Source: Terebella lapidaria
Lineage: Eukaryota; Annelida; Polychaeta; Terebellida; Terebellidae
Length of the DNA: 64,000 bases
Direction of reading: 5' to 3'
Assembly: GCA_949152475.1 (NCBI GenBank)
Contig: OX424561.1
Coordinates: 18,718,481 to 18,782,480 of the forward strand
This document shows positions 36,513 through 49,150 of this stretch, in pieces. The notes under the pieces are model-generated. The model was not told the origin of the DNA. It made no database searches and was given only the letters and a program-made list of their open reading frames with translations. Each line of letters opens with the position of its first letter. Positions within the stretch are counted from its first letter, which is position 1. Both the position numbers and the translations under genes were made by a program.

Positions 36513-37005
36513 TATGTTTTTCATAGTTAAAAAAAAAATTATTAACAATACATGCATCTATCCAGCAGCAGTATATAATACGTAGAACGTGAACACTCGC
36601 AGCCACGCTATTTTTATTGAATGAGCCCCGGTCGAGCCTATTGCATCCGGGAATCTCGACTACTCCCGCTCAGCCCCTCACCACCCCCCCCCCCCCTCAA
36701 CGTCAGAGGCATTTTCATTTTATTTGGTAGCTGTTCGGTGTCTCCTGTGTTTAAATTTAGCATATACTCATTCTATTGACCTTGTTTTGGAAAAACATTC
36801 AAATCTTTCTTTCGGAGGGGGGGGGGGGGGGTTGTCTGCTATAAGTACGACCAATGCAGCTGTGAAATGCCTAAGCATCATACTTGTCTGCTAATGCACT
36901 TACAGTCAACTAGACGGCAATTTCCTCCCAGGACCTAAGTGTGGCCGAGAAATCAGACATCAAACTGACATCATACTCTCGAAGCTTGGGGTTCCTTGAA
37001 ATGGC
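36513..37005. other. Between repeats; C-run and G-run
   Basis: Homopolymer runs of C (about 36,685-36,698) and G (about 36,818-36,831) lie about 130 bp apart. Otherwise nothing was recognised. Confidence 0.5.
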
Positions 37006-37524
37006 AAGATATTCTCAAAGCTTCGGGCTCCACGAAATGTTACTCCCATTATTGTGAACTGCCAGGACGAGGTATGGTCGAACGCACCGTCTGCAAGCAC
37101 ACTCATGAGAACGTGTTTATTATTCAGTGTATGGATTATCAGTATTATCGTTAATCTGCTTTTGTAAGTCAATTTACACTAAGGGCAATGTTGTCGAACT
37201 AAATGACTTGGAACAAACAAGTTCTCATTATCATATGTAAAGCAATGTCGAAAGAATTTCAATTATTAGGAACCTAGAATATGAGCACTCAAGGTCGCAT
37301 TCAACGCCAAGGTGATGTATCAGTATATACCGGTATGTGTAATACATGTACATACATCAGACTTCCTAAGCTCGTGATACAAAGCTAATCTGTACTTCCA
37401 AGTCCCCAATGACCATGTCTTCATGTAGGCATTGTATTCAGTTTGACCAATCGAGGACACATCAGGTCAATTTAAATTTCAAACATGTTTCCTAATGACC
37501 CAAGCTCTAACATCAAGCATGTGT

Positions 37525-37572
37525 TATATCAGACTCCTGAGATAGCATGTGCTATCTCAGGAGTCTGATATA
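37525..37572. other. Perfect hairpin with 23-bp arms and 2-base loop
   Basis: Arms 37,525-37,547 and 37,550-37,572 are exact complements around TG. The hairpin sits exactly where the insertion in unit 1 begins, since unit 2 lacks it. It is not followed by a T run, so it is not read as a terminator. Confidence 0.85.
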
Positions 37573-37861
37573 TATGTATATTAGTTTTGTATTCCTGTTT
37601 TCAAATATCAGTATTGTTAATTATTTTTTTTAAGTTAGTCATTGTTTGTATTTTCTACTTTTTTCATTTACATCCTGTTCTTGCCCTTGTCATTTTTGTT
37701 TCTTTTATACATATGGGACCGCAATGGAATTAAGTCTTTTGACTTTTTGCGCTATCCCAGGTAGACATTCATGTGTTATATACTATATGTACTTTTATCA
37801 TATTTTTATATTGTACATGTGTTTACTGAATAAACTCAAATCAAATCAAATCAAATCAAAT
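37573..37861 (+). mobile_element. LINE 3' tail ending in (CAAAT)n
   Basis: Unit 2 of the duplication joins GTGTT directly to CATAGGCCG (near 40,545), whereas unit 1 has this extra segment. It contains GGACCGCAATGGAATTAAG and a GAATAAACTC signal, and ends in four CAAAT units. This is typical of a 5'-truncated LINE or its SINE partner. The coding part is gone. Confidence 0.7.
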
Positions 37862-40800
37862 CATAGGCCGATTTACTTATTGTCTTTTCTGAAGCGGGTG
37901 GGGGGGGGGGGGGTGGACGTACCTGGTGTTTGAGATGAAGTTCATTGTCACTAATGATACATCATATATCAGGTTTTAAATACAAAGAACAGATAAGATG
38001 TGTTATCCATTAATACTACTCGTCAATTTGGAACATGCCATTTATCCCTTCTGGCACCTTTTTCATCTTCACTGATTATGGAAAATCATGCAGCATGCAA
38101 ACTGATCATTTGCAAATCATGCAAAGTTTTTTTTTACACATATTATATCAAATAAATTGCACAATGTTATCCTCACACAAAATAAAGAAGAATTTGAAAT
38201 AAATTTTGAGAAAAAAATCATATGCTGGCCTCAGTAGGCCTACGCTATTTTTGCCCAACAAAAGACCGCCAAAACAGCAACAACAAAAAACGAATAAAGA
38301 AAAAGACACAGCTAATGATATCCCGGACTATCTTCTGAAGAGATATATTTTTATCGACTGGCGGTGCTTTTTAATTATCGGCATGAATGAGTCGCTAGAC
38401 TTCAATATATGCCTATCCACAATTAACTAGTGTCATGATCAATGCACCCAGGCCAGTAGTGGGATAATTACACTGTGATATTAATGTACATGTGCGTTTT
38501 ACGGGTACGAAATGAATGATTTCATTGAATTGCCTCATCGGGCAATATCCTCAGGTACATGTCATTGCCAGTCTGGGATGCCGTCATCTCAAGTCCCATT
38601 TCACGGCTCTAGCCATCTTGATTTCCAGCACATCATTCACAAGAACTTGTAATTATTCCCTTTGACCTTCATGGTCCATTTTGCCGTTTCCTGCTGGCAA
38701 TCCCAGAAACGTTAAGGGAAAGTATCGTGGACCTGCCGGAGGTTTAACGGAAAGACCCGTGCCAGGGATTCGGAAGGGAGGAACAAGACGTCAAAGACCG
38801 TTGCTTCCTTTGACTATTAAGTGCAGATGAAAACATATCCATAGCCTTTCTTTGATATTCTTGAGGAATTCTTAATTTTCTCATGCTTAAAACATGGCTG
38901 ATCCCAAGCATGTTCGCTTGGTCAGACGAAGATATCCATAATTGGAATCCGAGTGATACCAAATATAGCCTAGGCCATATAGGTCTACAAGTTTCCCCAC
39001 AAAATTCAATGGTTGGTCTATCACCGGCTTTATCAATCAAGTATTATTGTCGTATATTTTGCTTGTTGTTTTCGGTTTACGAACATTTTGAATCAGTTAG
39101 GCTATAGACAAATGCATTCACTAGTTATTTTTGGGACGGAGTAATCGGGGAAATATTATTTGTATTTGGTACGTGCAGATCAATAGCTCGCAGGCCTACT
39201 AACGGATTACTAATTTGTAAGTACAAGCTACTTGTAAAGTACAAACTGCAAACTGAAATGGATAGAAGTATCATCATCATCATACCGGTGTGATATAAAC
39301 ATGTAATGTTAAAAATGCGGTGAGCGTTATGACGACCTGCTTGCGTCGGGTATCCCAAAGTAACCCAGACAAGCATCACACCTACAGATCACACCACTGA
39401 TGCGGCACATTTTGGCGACCTTGAAATTCAAAGCTAATCTCAAGGTCACAATGTGTAAATTGGCCGCTGCAGACAAAATGCTTGTAGACATATATCTTAT
39501 GTTTCTGTGGACATATACATAGAAAGTTGTATGGCACAGCTAATAGTGAACTTGACGTCAGATGATTTTGAATGTTCTCAATGTCACGTCTGATACGAAA
39601 TGTGTAAATTGACCTTTGGGTATGAAACACTTGCACATGTATACAGCTTAGGATTGTATTATAAACGTATGGAGTCATATATATATAACATATCTTTTGT
39701 TAACTTCGAACTTGACTGTAGACGAACTGAATATTGAATATCCCTGTACAGAGAAAATGCTTGTATACTCGAATCTTATCACTCATTTACCCAGATTTTT
39801 GTTGATATGTATGTATTGCTAAATGATATCGTATCATAGATTGGCACATTTCTATCCAGTGTCAGACTTTTATCGCGGAAACTAAAAACAAGAAAATGCA
39901 GCAAACTGCGGAAGACGACATTAGAGCTTGAGCACATCATCAGCACCACGACAGCTGAATGTAGGCCTATCTTACACAACGTAACCCCCCCCCCCCCCTC
40001 CCCCACCTCCAAAAAAAAAAAGAAGCCAAGATATTCTCAAAGCTTCGGGCTCCACGAAATGTTACTCCCATTATTGTGAAATCCCAGGACGAGGTATGGT
40101 CGAACGCACCGTCTGCAAGCACACTCATGAGAACGTGTTTATTATTCAGTGTATGGATTATCAGTATTATCGTGAATCTGCTTTTGTAAGTCAATTTACA
40201 CTAAGGGCAATGTTGTCGAACTAAATGACTTGGAACAAACAAGTTCTCATTTCATATGTAAAGCAATGTCGAAAGAATTTCAATTATTAGGAACCTAGAA
40301 TATGAGCACTCAAGGTCGCATTCAACGCCAAGGTGATGTATCAGTATATATGTGTAATACATGTACATACATCAGACTTCCTAAGCTCGTGATACAAAGC
40401 TAATCTGTACTTCCAAGTCTCCAATGACCATGTCTTCATGTAGGCATTGTATTCAGTTTGACCAATCGAGGACACATCAGGTCAATTTAAATTTCAAACA
40501 TGTTTCCTAATGACCCAAGCTCTAACATCAAGCATGTGTTTTCCATAGGCCGATTTACTTATTGTCTTTTCTGAAGCGGGTGGGGGGGGGGGGGGGGTGG
40601 ACGTACCTGGTGTTTGAGATGAAGTTCATTGTCACTAATGATACATCATATATCAGGTTTTAAATGCAAAGAACAGATAAGATGTGTCATCCATTAATAC
40701 TACTCGTCAATTTGGAACATGCCATTTATCCCTTCTGGCACCTTTTTCATCTTCACTGATTATGGAAAATCATGCAGCATGCAAACTGATCATTTGCAAA

Positions 40801-41689
40801 TCATGCAAAGTTTTTTTTTACACATATTATATCAAATAAATTGCACAATGTTATCCTCACACAAAATAAAGAAGAATTTGAAACAAATTTTGAGAAAAAA
40901 ATCATATGCTGGCCTCAGTAGGCCTACGCTATTTTTGCCCAACAAATGACCGCCAAAACAGCAACAACAAAAAACGAATAAGACACAGCTAATGATATCC
41001 CGCACTATCATCTGAAGAGATATATTTTTTATCGACTGGCGGCCCTTTTTAGGTTACCGGACCATTGGTCCGATAACCTATTGGCATGGCGTTGCGTCCG
41101 TCGTCCGTCGTCCGTCATCCGTCGTCGTCGTCCGTCAACAATTTTATCTTTAAAGTTTAAGATCGAATTTTTCTGAAATTTTGCACAAAAATGCCTAAAA
41201 ATATTTCGAGAGGGAGGTATTTTTTAGTTTTTAGGTTACCGGACCTATGGTCCGATAACCTATTGGCATGGCGTTGCGTCCGTCGTCCGTCGTCCGTCCG
41301 TCCGTCGTCCGTTCACATTTTTATCTTTAAAGTATATGATCGAATCTTTCTGAAATTTTGCACAAAAATACCTAAAAATATTTCAAGGAAAGGTTTTTTT
41401 TTGTTTTTCGATTTTCGCATTTTTTTCAAAATGGCGGCCGTTTTCAACGAAAACTGCCTGATTTTGGACTTTGGCGGCCATTTTCTCAAAAACTGTTCAG
41501 TAACTTTTTTTCTTTTTGATACACAACACTCCTCATATGTAAACCTGTGATGTGTATAAGTTTCGTTGCGCTTGAATCGCTCGAAGTGGGCCATTTTGGG
41601 CCAAACTTGGCCCAAATGGGACTTTCCCATGTTAAATTTTCCTATGCTTTATAATCATGATAATGGGACACATTATGCCTTATATCTCG

Positions 41690-44600
41690 CTTAATATTGA
41701 GATTAGAGACTAGGAATCAATTGTGGACATATAGGAAATGATATATGCTGAATATTCTCGTGACCTTGAGTTTGACCTCTGACCTCAGTTTCAAGGTCAA
41801 AGAACAAAATGGCTAATATCTCGCTTATTATCGACTTTACAGCTTAGAAATCAATTGTGGACATATAAGAAATGATATATACCGAATATTCTGATGACCT
41901 TGAATTTGACCTTTGACCTCATTTTCAAGGTCACAGGACAAAATGGCTAATATCTCACTTCTTATCGACTTTACAGCTTAGGAATCAATTATGAACATAT
42001 AGGAAATGATATATGCAGATTATTGTCATGACCTTGAATTTGACCTTCGACCTCATTTTCAAGGTCACGGGACAAAATGGCTAATATCTCACTTATTATC
42101 GATTTTACAGCTTAGTGATCAATTGTGGACATGTAGGAAATGATATATGCTGAATATTCACGTGACCTTGAATTTGACCTTTGACCTCATTTTCAAAGTC
42201 ACAGGACAAAATGGCTAATATCTCGCTTATTATCGACTTTACAGCTTAGGAATCAAATATGGACATACAGGAAAGGATATACGCTGAATATTCTGATGAC
42301 CTCAAATTTGACCTTTGACCTTATTTTCAAGGTCATAGCACAAAATTGCTAATATCTCGCTTATTATCGACTTTACGGCTTAGGAGTCAATTGTGAACAT
42401 ATAGGAAATGATATATGCTGAATATTCTCGTGACCTTGAATTTGACCTTTGACCTCATTTCCAAGGTCACAGGACAAAATTGCTAATATCTCGCTTATTA
42501 TCGACTTTATGGCTTAGGAATCAATTGTAAACATATAGGAAATGATATATGCTGAATATTCTCGTGACCTTGAATTTGACCTTTGACCTCATTTTCAATG
42601 TCACAGGACAAAATGGCCAATATCTTGCTCATTAGCGACTTTGCAGCTTAGGAATCAATTGTGAACATATAGGAAATGATATATGCTGAATATTCTAGTG
42701 ACCTTGAATTTGACCCTTGCCCTAAATTTCAAGGTTAGTCATTTTATTTTCAAGGTCAGAATACAAAATGGCTTATATCTCGCTTATTATCAAATTTACA
42801 GCTTAGGGGTCCATAGTGAACATATAGGAAATGATGTATGCTGAATATTTTGGTGATCTAGAATTTGACCTTTGATCTCATTTTCAAGGTCAGAGAACAA
42901 AATGGCTAATATGTCGCTTATTATCATCTTTACATCTGCCCCTGATGACGCCAGTGTGTCTTTGGATAAACTATTTGGTCGGGCTTTGTTTCTATTGCAA
43001 AATGTTGTATTTTACCTTTCTTATTGGCATCATCAAAATTTGATTGTATTGGTGGTAATAGATTGATACTTACATTTGTACCACTGAGTCGGTGTCACTA
43101 CTGGCGGACGTTAAATCTGTCCCCGAGGATACCATCAACTCAGTAGCCTTCGGGCTTGTGATTGGGTACTTTTGTACTTGTCATGTATCTATTCCATGGG
43201 GTTAGATTCGGATTTCTAAATTATTTTCATAGGTTGTTGGGCAGTTGTATACTAATTCCATCTGGTGTACAGTAGAAACAACTACATTTAACACATTGTC
43301 TGCCCCTGAAAACGCCAGTGTGTCTTTGGATAAACTATTTGGTCGGGCTTTGTTTGTTTCTATTGCAAAATGTAGTATTTTACGTTTCTTATTGGCATCA
43401 TCAAAATCTGATTGTATTGGTGGTAATAGATTGATACTTACATTTACAGCATAGGAATCAATTGCGAATATAGAGGAATGATATATACTGAATATTTTCA
43501 TAACCTTGAACTTGAACTTTGACCTCATTTTCAAGGTCACATCACAGAATGGCTAATGTCTCACTTATTATCGACTTTACAGCTTAGGAATTTATTGTGG
43601 ACATACTAGAAGTGATATATTTGTTGAAAATTCATGACCTTGAATTTATCAGTGACTTTATTTTCAAGGTCACTGGACAAAAGGCTAATATCTAAAATGT
43701 ATATTGTCCGGTAACCTTTCTTAGCCCTTGGGCTAATTTTTTATTTTCGCATTTTTTTCAAAATGGCGGCCGTTTTCGTCGAAAAATGGCCAATTTTGGA
43801 CTTTGGCGGTCGTTTTCTCAAAATCTGTTCAGTAACTTTTTTTTTATTGATGCATAACACTCCTCATATGTACCCCTGTGACATGTATACATTTCGTTGC
43901 CCTGGAATCGCTCGAAGTGGGCCATTTTGGGCCCAAACTCGGCCCAAATGAGACTTTCCCATGTTAAATTCTCCTATGCTTTATAATGGGACACATTAAA
44001 GCCTAATAGCTCACTTAATATTGAGATTAGAGACTAGGAATCAATTGTGGACATATAGGAAATGATATATGCTGAATATTGTCGTGACTTTGAATTTGAC
44101 CTCTGACCTTGGTTTCTAGGTCAGAGCAGCCGTTTTCGTCGAAAAATGGCCAATTTTGGACTTTGACGGTCGTTTTCTCAAAATCTGTTCAGTAACTTTT
44201 TTTTCTTATTGATGAAAAACACTCCTCGTATGTACCCCTGTGACATGTATAAATTTTGTTGCCCTTGAATCGCTTGAAGTGGGCCATTTTGGGCCCAAAC
44301 TCGGCCCAAATGTGACTTTCCCATGTTAAATTTTCCTATGCTTTATAATGGGACACATTAAGCCTAATATCTCACTTAATATTGAAATTAGAGACTAGGA
44401 ATGAATTGTGGACATATAGGAAATGATATATGCTGAATATTCTCGTGACCTTGAATTTGACCTTTGACCTCATTTTCAAGGTCACATGACAAAATGGCTA
44501 ATATCTCGCTTATTATCAACTTTACAGTTTAGGAATCAATTGTGAACATATAGGAAATGATATATGCTGAATATTTTCGTGACCTTGAATTTGACCTTTG

Positions 44601-45720
44601 ACCTCATTTCCAAGGTCACAGGACAAAATTGCTAATATCTCGCTTATTATCGACTTCACAGCTTAGGAATCAATTGTGAACATATAGGAAATGATATATG
44701 CTGAATATTCTCATGATCTTGAATTTGACCTTTGACCTCATTTTCAAGGTCACAGGACAAAATGGCCAATATCTTGCTTATTAGCGACTTTACAGCTTAG
44801 GAATCAATTGTGAATATATAGGAAATGATATATGCTGAAAATTCTCATGACCTTGATTTTGACCTCTGACCTCATTTTCAAGGTCACATGACAAAATGAC
44901 CAATATCTCGCTTATTATCGACTTTACAGCTTAGGAAACAATTGTGGACATATAGGAAATGATATACGCCGAATATTCTGATGACCTTGAATTTGACCTT
45001 TGACCTAATTTTCAAGGTCACAGGACAAAATGGCTAATATCTCGATTATTATCGACTTTACAGCTTAGGAATCAATTGTGAACATATAGGAAATGATATA
45101 TGCTGAATATTCTCGTGACCTTGAATTTGACCTTTGACCTCATCTTGAAGGTCACAGGACAACATGGCTAATATCTCGCTTATTATCGACTTTACAGCTT
45201 AGGAATCAATTGTGAACATATAGGAAATGATATATGCTGAATATTCTCGTGACCTTGAATTTGACCTTTGACCTCATTTCCAAGGTCACAGGATAAAATG
45301 GCTAATATCTCGCTTATTATGGACTTTACAGCTTAGGAATCAATTGTGAACATATGGGAAATGATATATGCTGAATATTCTAGTGACCTTGAATTTGACT
45401 TTTGACCTCATTTTCAAGGTCAACAGGACAAAATGGCTAATATCTTGCTTATTATCGACTTTACAGCTTAGGAATCAATTGTGAACATATAGGAAATGAT
45501 ATATTCTGAATATTTTAATGATATTGAATTTGACCTTTGACCTAAATTTCAAGGTCAGTCATTTTATTTTCAAAGTCAGATTACAAAATGGCTTATATCT
45601 CGCTTATTATCAAATTTACAGCTTAGGGGTCCATAGTGAACATATAGGAAATGATGTATGCTGAATAGTTTGGTGATCTAGAATTTAACCTTTGATCCCA
45701 TTTTCAAGGTTAGAGATATG
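41690..45720 (+). repeat. 134-bp satellite array with nuclear-receptor-like half-sites
   Basis: The unit runs CTAATATCTCGCTTATTATC, GACTTTACAGCTTAGGAATC, AATTGTGAACATATAGGAAA, TGATATATGCTGAATATTCT, CGTGACCTTGAATTTGACCT, TTGACCTCATTTTCAAGGTC, ACAGGACAAAATGG. More than twenty units are present in blocks at about 41,690-42,935, 43,445-43,700, 43,990-44,110 and 44,350-45,720. Each unit carries TGACCTTGA, TGACCTTTGACCTC and TTCAAGGTCA, that is, AGGTCA half-sites including a direct repeat with one-base spacing. Confidence 0.9.
42935..43445 (-). repeat. R1 element inserted in the satellite array, in two overlapping pieces
   Basis: Both pieces match R1 on the minus strand (CCCGACCAAATAG, ACACTGGCGT, CAACTGCCCAACAACCT). 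The right parts of the two pieces are nearly the same, so R1 is partly duplicated in place, and the array resumes on both sides. Confidence 0.75.
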
Positions 45721-47411
45721 GCGATTTCAGTGGTCACCTTGAGTTTGACCTTCAACTTTCTCGGCTTAACTCTGTATATTTCTCCGGTAACCTTTCTAGC
45801 CCATTGGGCTAATTTTAATTATCGGCATGAATGAGTCGCTAGACTTCAATATATGCCTATCCACAATTAACTGGTGTCATGATCAATGCACCCAGGCCAG
45901 TAGTGGGATAATTACACTGTGATATTAATGTACCTGTGCGTTTTACGGGTACGAAATGAATGATTTCATTGAATTGCCTCATCGGGCAATATCCTCATTT
46001 ACATGTCATTGCCAGTCTGGGATGCCGTCATCTCAAGTCCCATTTCACGGCTCTAGCCATCTTGATTTCCAGCACATCATTCACAAGAACTTGTAATTAT
46101 TCCCTTTGACCTTCATGGTCCATTTTGCCGTTTCCTGCTGGCAATCCCAGAAACGTTAAGGGAAAGTATCGTGGACCTGCCGGAGGTTTAACGGAAAGAC
46201 CCAGGGATGCCAGGGATTCGGAAGGGAACAAGACGTCAAAGACCGTTGCTTCCTTTGACTATCAAGTGCAGGTGAAAACATATCCATAGCCTTTCTTTGA
46301 TATTCTTGAGGAATTCTTAATTTTCTCATGCTTAAAACATGGCTGATCCCAAGCATGTTCGTTTGGTCAGACGAAGATATCCATAATTGGAATCCGAGTG
46401 ATACCAAATATAGCCTAGGCCATATAGGTCTACAAGTTTCCCCACAAAATTCAATGGTTGATCTATCACCGGCTTTATCAATCAAGTATTATTATCATAT
46501 ATTTTGCTTGTTGTTTTCGGTTTACGAACATTTTGAATCAGTTAGGCTATAGACAAATGCATTCACAAGCCTACTTACGGATTACTAATTTGTAAGTACA
46601 AGCTACTTGTAAAGTACAAACTGCAAACTTGAATGGATAAGAGTATCATCATCATCAGCATCATACCGGTGTGGTATAAACATGTAATGTTAGAATCGCG
46701 GTGAGCGTTATGACGACGAGCTTGCGTCGGGTATCCCAAACGAATCCAGACAAGCATCACGCCTACTGATCACACCATTAATGCGGCACATTTCGGCGAC
46801 CTTGAAATTCAAAGCTAATCTCAAGGTCACAATGTGTAAATTGGCCCCTGCAGATAAAATGCTTGTAGACATATATCTTATGTTACTGTGAAAATATACA
46901 TAGAAAGTTGTATGGCAGAGCTAATAGTGAACTTGACGTCAGATGATTTGAATGTTCTCAATGTCACGTCTGATACGAAATGTGTAAATTGACCTTTGGG
47001 TATGAAACACTTGCACATGTATACAGCTTAGGATTGTATTATAAACATATGGAGTCATATATATATATATAACACATCTTTTGTTAACTTCGAACTTGAC
47101 TGTAGACGAACTGAATATTGAATATCCCTGTACAGAGAAAATGCTTGTATACTCGAATCTTATAACTCATTTACCCAGATTTTTGTTGATATTTATGTAT
47201 TGCTAAATGATATCGTATCATAGATTGGCACATTTCCATCGAGTGTTATCGCGGAAACAATCGCGGAAACAAAAAACAAGAAAATGCAGCAAACTGCGGA
47301 AGACGACATTAGAGCTTGAGCACATCATCAGCACCACGACAGCTGAATGTAGGCCTATCTTACACAACGATACCCCCCCCCTTCCCCCACCTCCAAAGAA
47401 AAAAAGAAGCC

Positions 47412-48009
47412 ATAATTTTATCCCCTACATATTTCCAATTCATTTCCGTATACCAGGATGAAAAACATGGCCTACTTCATTCATATTACTAATAAGTAAA
47501 CATTTATTCTAAAATCGATCAATGGAACAGATAAGCTTGAACCTCATTAGAATATCCTCAAAACATTGGAAATTATGAGGAATATCTGCATCTGATATCA
47601 TCAGATATAGCCTAACACATGCCTTTACTGGGCAAATTAAAATACCAGTTAAGACTTCGCAATCCAACACAGAACAGAACACCAGCTTAATTGTCATTTA
47701 TAGAATAAGTCAAATTACGGTAAATGTAGCCGTGGCATCGCAGACGAATCGTTGTGTTTACTTCATAACGCCAAAAATGTCCACACGCAGATGCCCACTG
47801 TCATGGATGCACGAATTGCTGAACAGAAATTGTGTTCCAAAATACGCGTGATTGTGGTAAAATTTGCTTTGCATTCTGGGAACGTCATTTTCCATCGGCT
47901 CCGCCATTTTGGGACGTTTTTAGATAATTTGAACATTTTACGTAATTTTCTCAAACCTAGCACATCGATTCATGCCTCCTCAAGCGGAGTGTTGAGGACG
48001 CGACTCTGA
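47412..48009. other. Region without recognised gene
   Basis: No supported feature. Open frames on both strands at 47,752-48,009 overlap each other and show no motif. Confidence 0.4.
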
Positions 48010-48120
48010 CTTTTGTTCACTCACTCTACCAACACCTCGACTCCCCCGGGTAACTATGCCAGAGTTCTAATGGTAGACTTTTCCAGCGCGTTTAACACGA
48101 TACAACCGCACATACTCAGG

Positions 48121-49150
48121 GGCGGATCCAGGAATTTGAAAAGAGGGGGTCCAACATAATACGGCGTGGGGTCTGGGGCCCGCTCAAGGGCCCCAGAAAC
48201 CAAATCCTTTTTATGTCCTGTGGTAGCTTCCTGGCATCTCCTGGGTATAAATCCCACTTCATGCCCCTGGTATCCTGGTATATATATAAAAAAATATGGA
48301 GTGAAGCGAGCCTGTCGTGGTGGGGGTCTGGGGCCGTTCAAGAGAAGAAGCAACCTATAAGCAAGAGTCTTTTTCATGTTCTGTGGTAAGTTGATGGCAT
48401 CTCCTGGGTAAGAATTCCACTTGAATACAAAATGATCGCCATACTTTCATATTTAATGTCAAAAATAGAAACGAATCGAGCTCGTCTCAGCTGAGGATCT
48501 GGGGCCTGCTGAAGGGCCCAGAAGTCAGAACCTTTTTTTTATGTTCTGAATTAATTTTGTGGCCTTTCCTGGGAATAAATTGGACTCGAAAACTCATCGA
48601 TGACCATGTTCTGAAAAATTCGTAAAAATGTAGAAGGAAAGCTGCACATTTGGGCCGGGGGTCTGGGGCCCGCTGATAGGCCCAAGAAGTCAGAGCCATT
48701 TTTATGTTCAGAACTAATTTAGTGGCCTTTTCTCAATATTAATTACTGTCATGAGCGGGGTCTGGGGCACGCTGAAGGGCCTAATATGTTCTGAATTAAT
48801 TTTGTAGCCTTTCCTGGGAATAAATTGCACTTAAAAATTATTGATTACCATGTTCTGAAAAGTTTGTAAAAAAAAATGTAGAAGAGAAGCTGCACATTTG
48901 GGCCAGGGTTCTGGAGCAGGCTGGAGGGCCCCGGAAGTCAGAGCCTTTTTTATATTCTGCATTAATTTAGTGGCCTTTTCTAGATGAATTGCACTTAAAA
49001 ATTCATTAATGACTATGTTCTGAAAAGTTTGTAAAACAAATGTAGAAGCTTGGGAAACTGCACATCTGGGCCGGGGGTCTGGGGCCCGCTGAAGGGCCCC
49101 AGAAGCCAGAACCCTTTTTATGTTCTGTGGTAGCTTGCTGGACTCTCCTG
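48121..49150 (+). repeat. Imperfect roughly 190-bp repeats inserted in the LINE
   Basis: It begins GGGGCGGATCCAGGAATTTG. Units restart with GGGTCTGGGGCCCGCTGAAG near 48,170, 48,325, 48,495, 48,658, 48,758, 48,905 and 49,077, each followed by GGGCCCCAGAAGYCAGA-like and TTTATGTTCTG words. Unit length varies through deletions. A fragment of a widespread non-autonomous repeat is likely; no gene. Confidence 0.75.

Larger units (their letters stand above)
37006..40027 (+). repeat. Tandem segmental duplication, unit 1
   Basis: The unit starts AAGATATTCTCAAAGCTTCG and ends CCACCTCC, an A run and AGAAGCC. Unit 2 follows immediately at 40,028. The units match closely over about 2.7 kb apart from insertions. 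Unit 1 carries an extra retroposon tail at 37,526-37,861. Two overlapping open frames (38,744-39,040 minus, 38,883-39,107 plus) are kept in both units, but the duplication is recent enough to explain that. Confidence 0.85.
41052..45815 (+). mobile_element. Composite satellite-bearing transposon (Helentron/HINE-like)
   Basis: The empty site is preserved in unit 1 (38,365-38,380). The left end GGTTACCGGACCATTGGTCC folds on itself; the right end is CCGGTAACC, then TAGCCCATTGGGCTA (a hairpin) and ATTTT. AGGTTACCGGA is thus inverted near both ends, and insertion was into a T run. These traits fit non-autonomous Helentron relatives (HINE), by inference. The left end is repeated in tandem (41,052 and 41,233), a second right end lies at 43,705-43,735, and a segment starting near 43,766 is repeated near 44,131, so several copies are joined head to tail. 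The bulk is 134-bp units. No protein gene. Confidence 0.7.
40028..47411 (+). repeat. Tandem segmental duplication, unit 2
   Basis: Same unit as 37,006-40,027, enlarged by a 4.76-kb insertion at 41,052-45,815. The halves around the insertion join as in unit 1 (GACTGGCGG...TTTTT, then AATTATCGGC). The unit again ends CCACCTCC...AGAAGCC at 47,411, after which the sequence becomes unique (ATAATTTTATCCC). Confidence 0.85.

Noticed and set aside
37525-37572. Rho-independent terminator
   Set aside because: No T run follows, and the genome is eukaryotic; it marks an insertion edge.
38744-39107. Open frames kept in both units of the segmental duplication (also at 46,156-46,552)
   Set aside because: They overlap on opposite strands, and the units are too similar for conservation to mean selection. 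No known domain.
41690-45720. CRISPR-like array
   Set aside because: Units are directly adjacent 134-bp satellites without unique spacers, in an animal genome.
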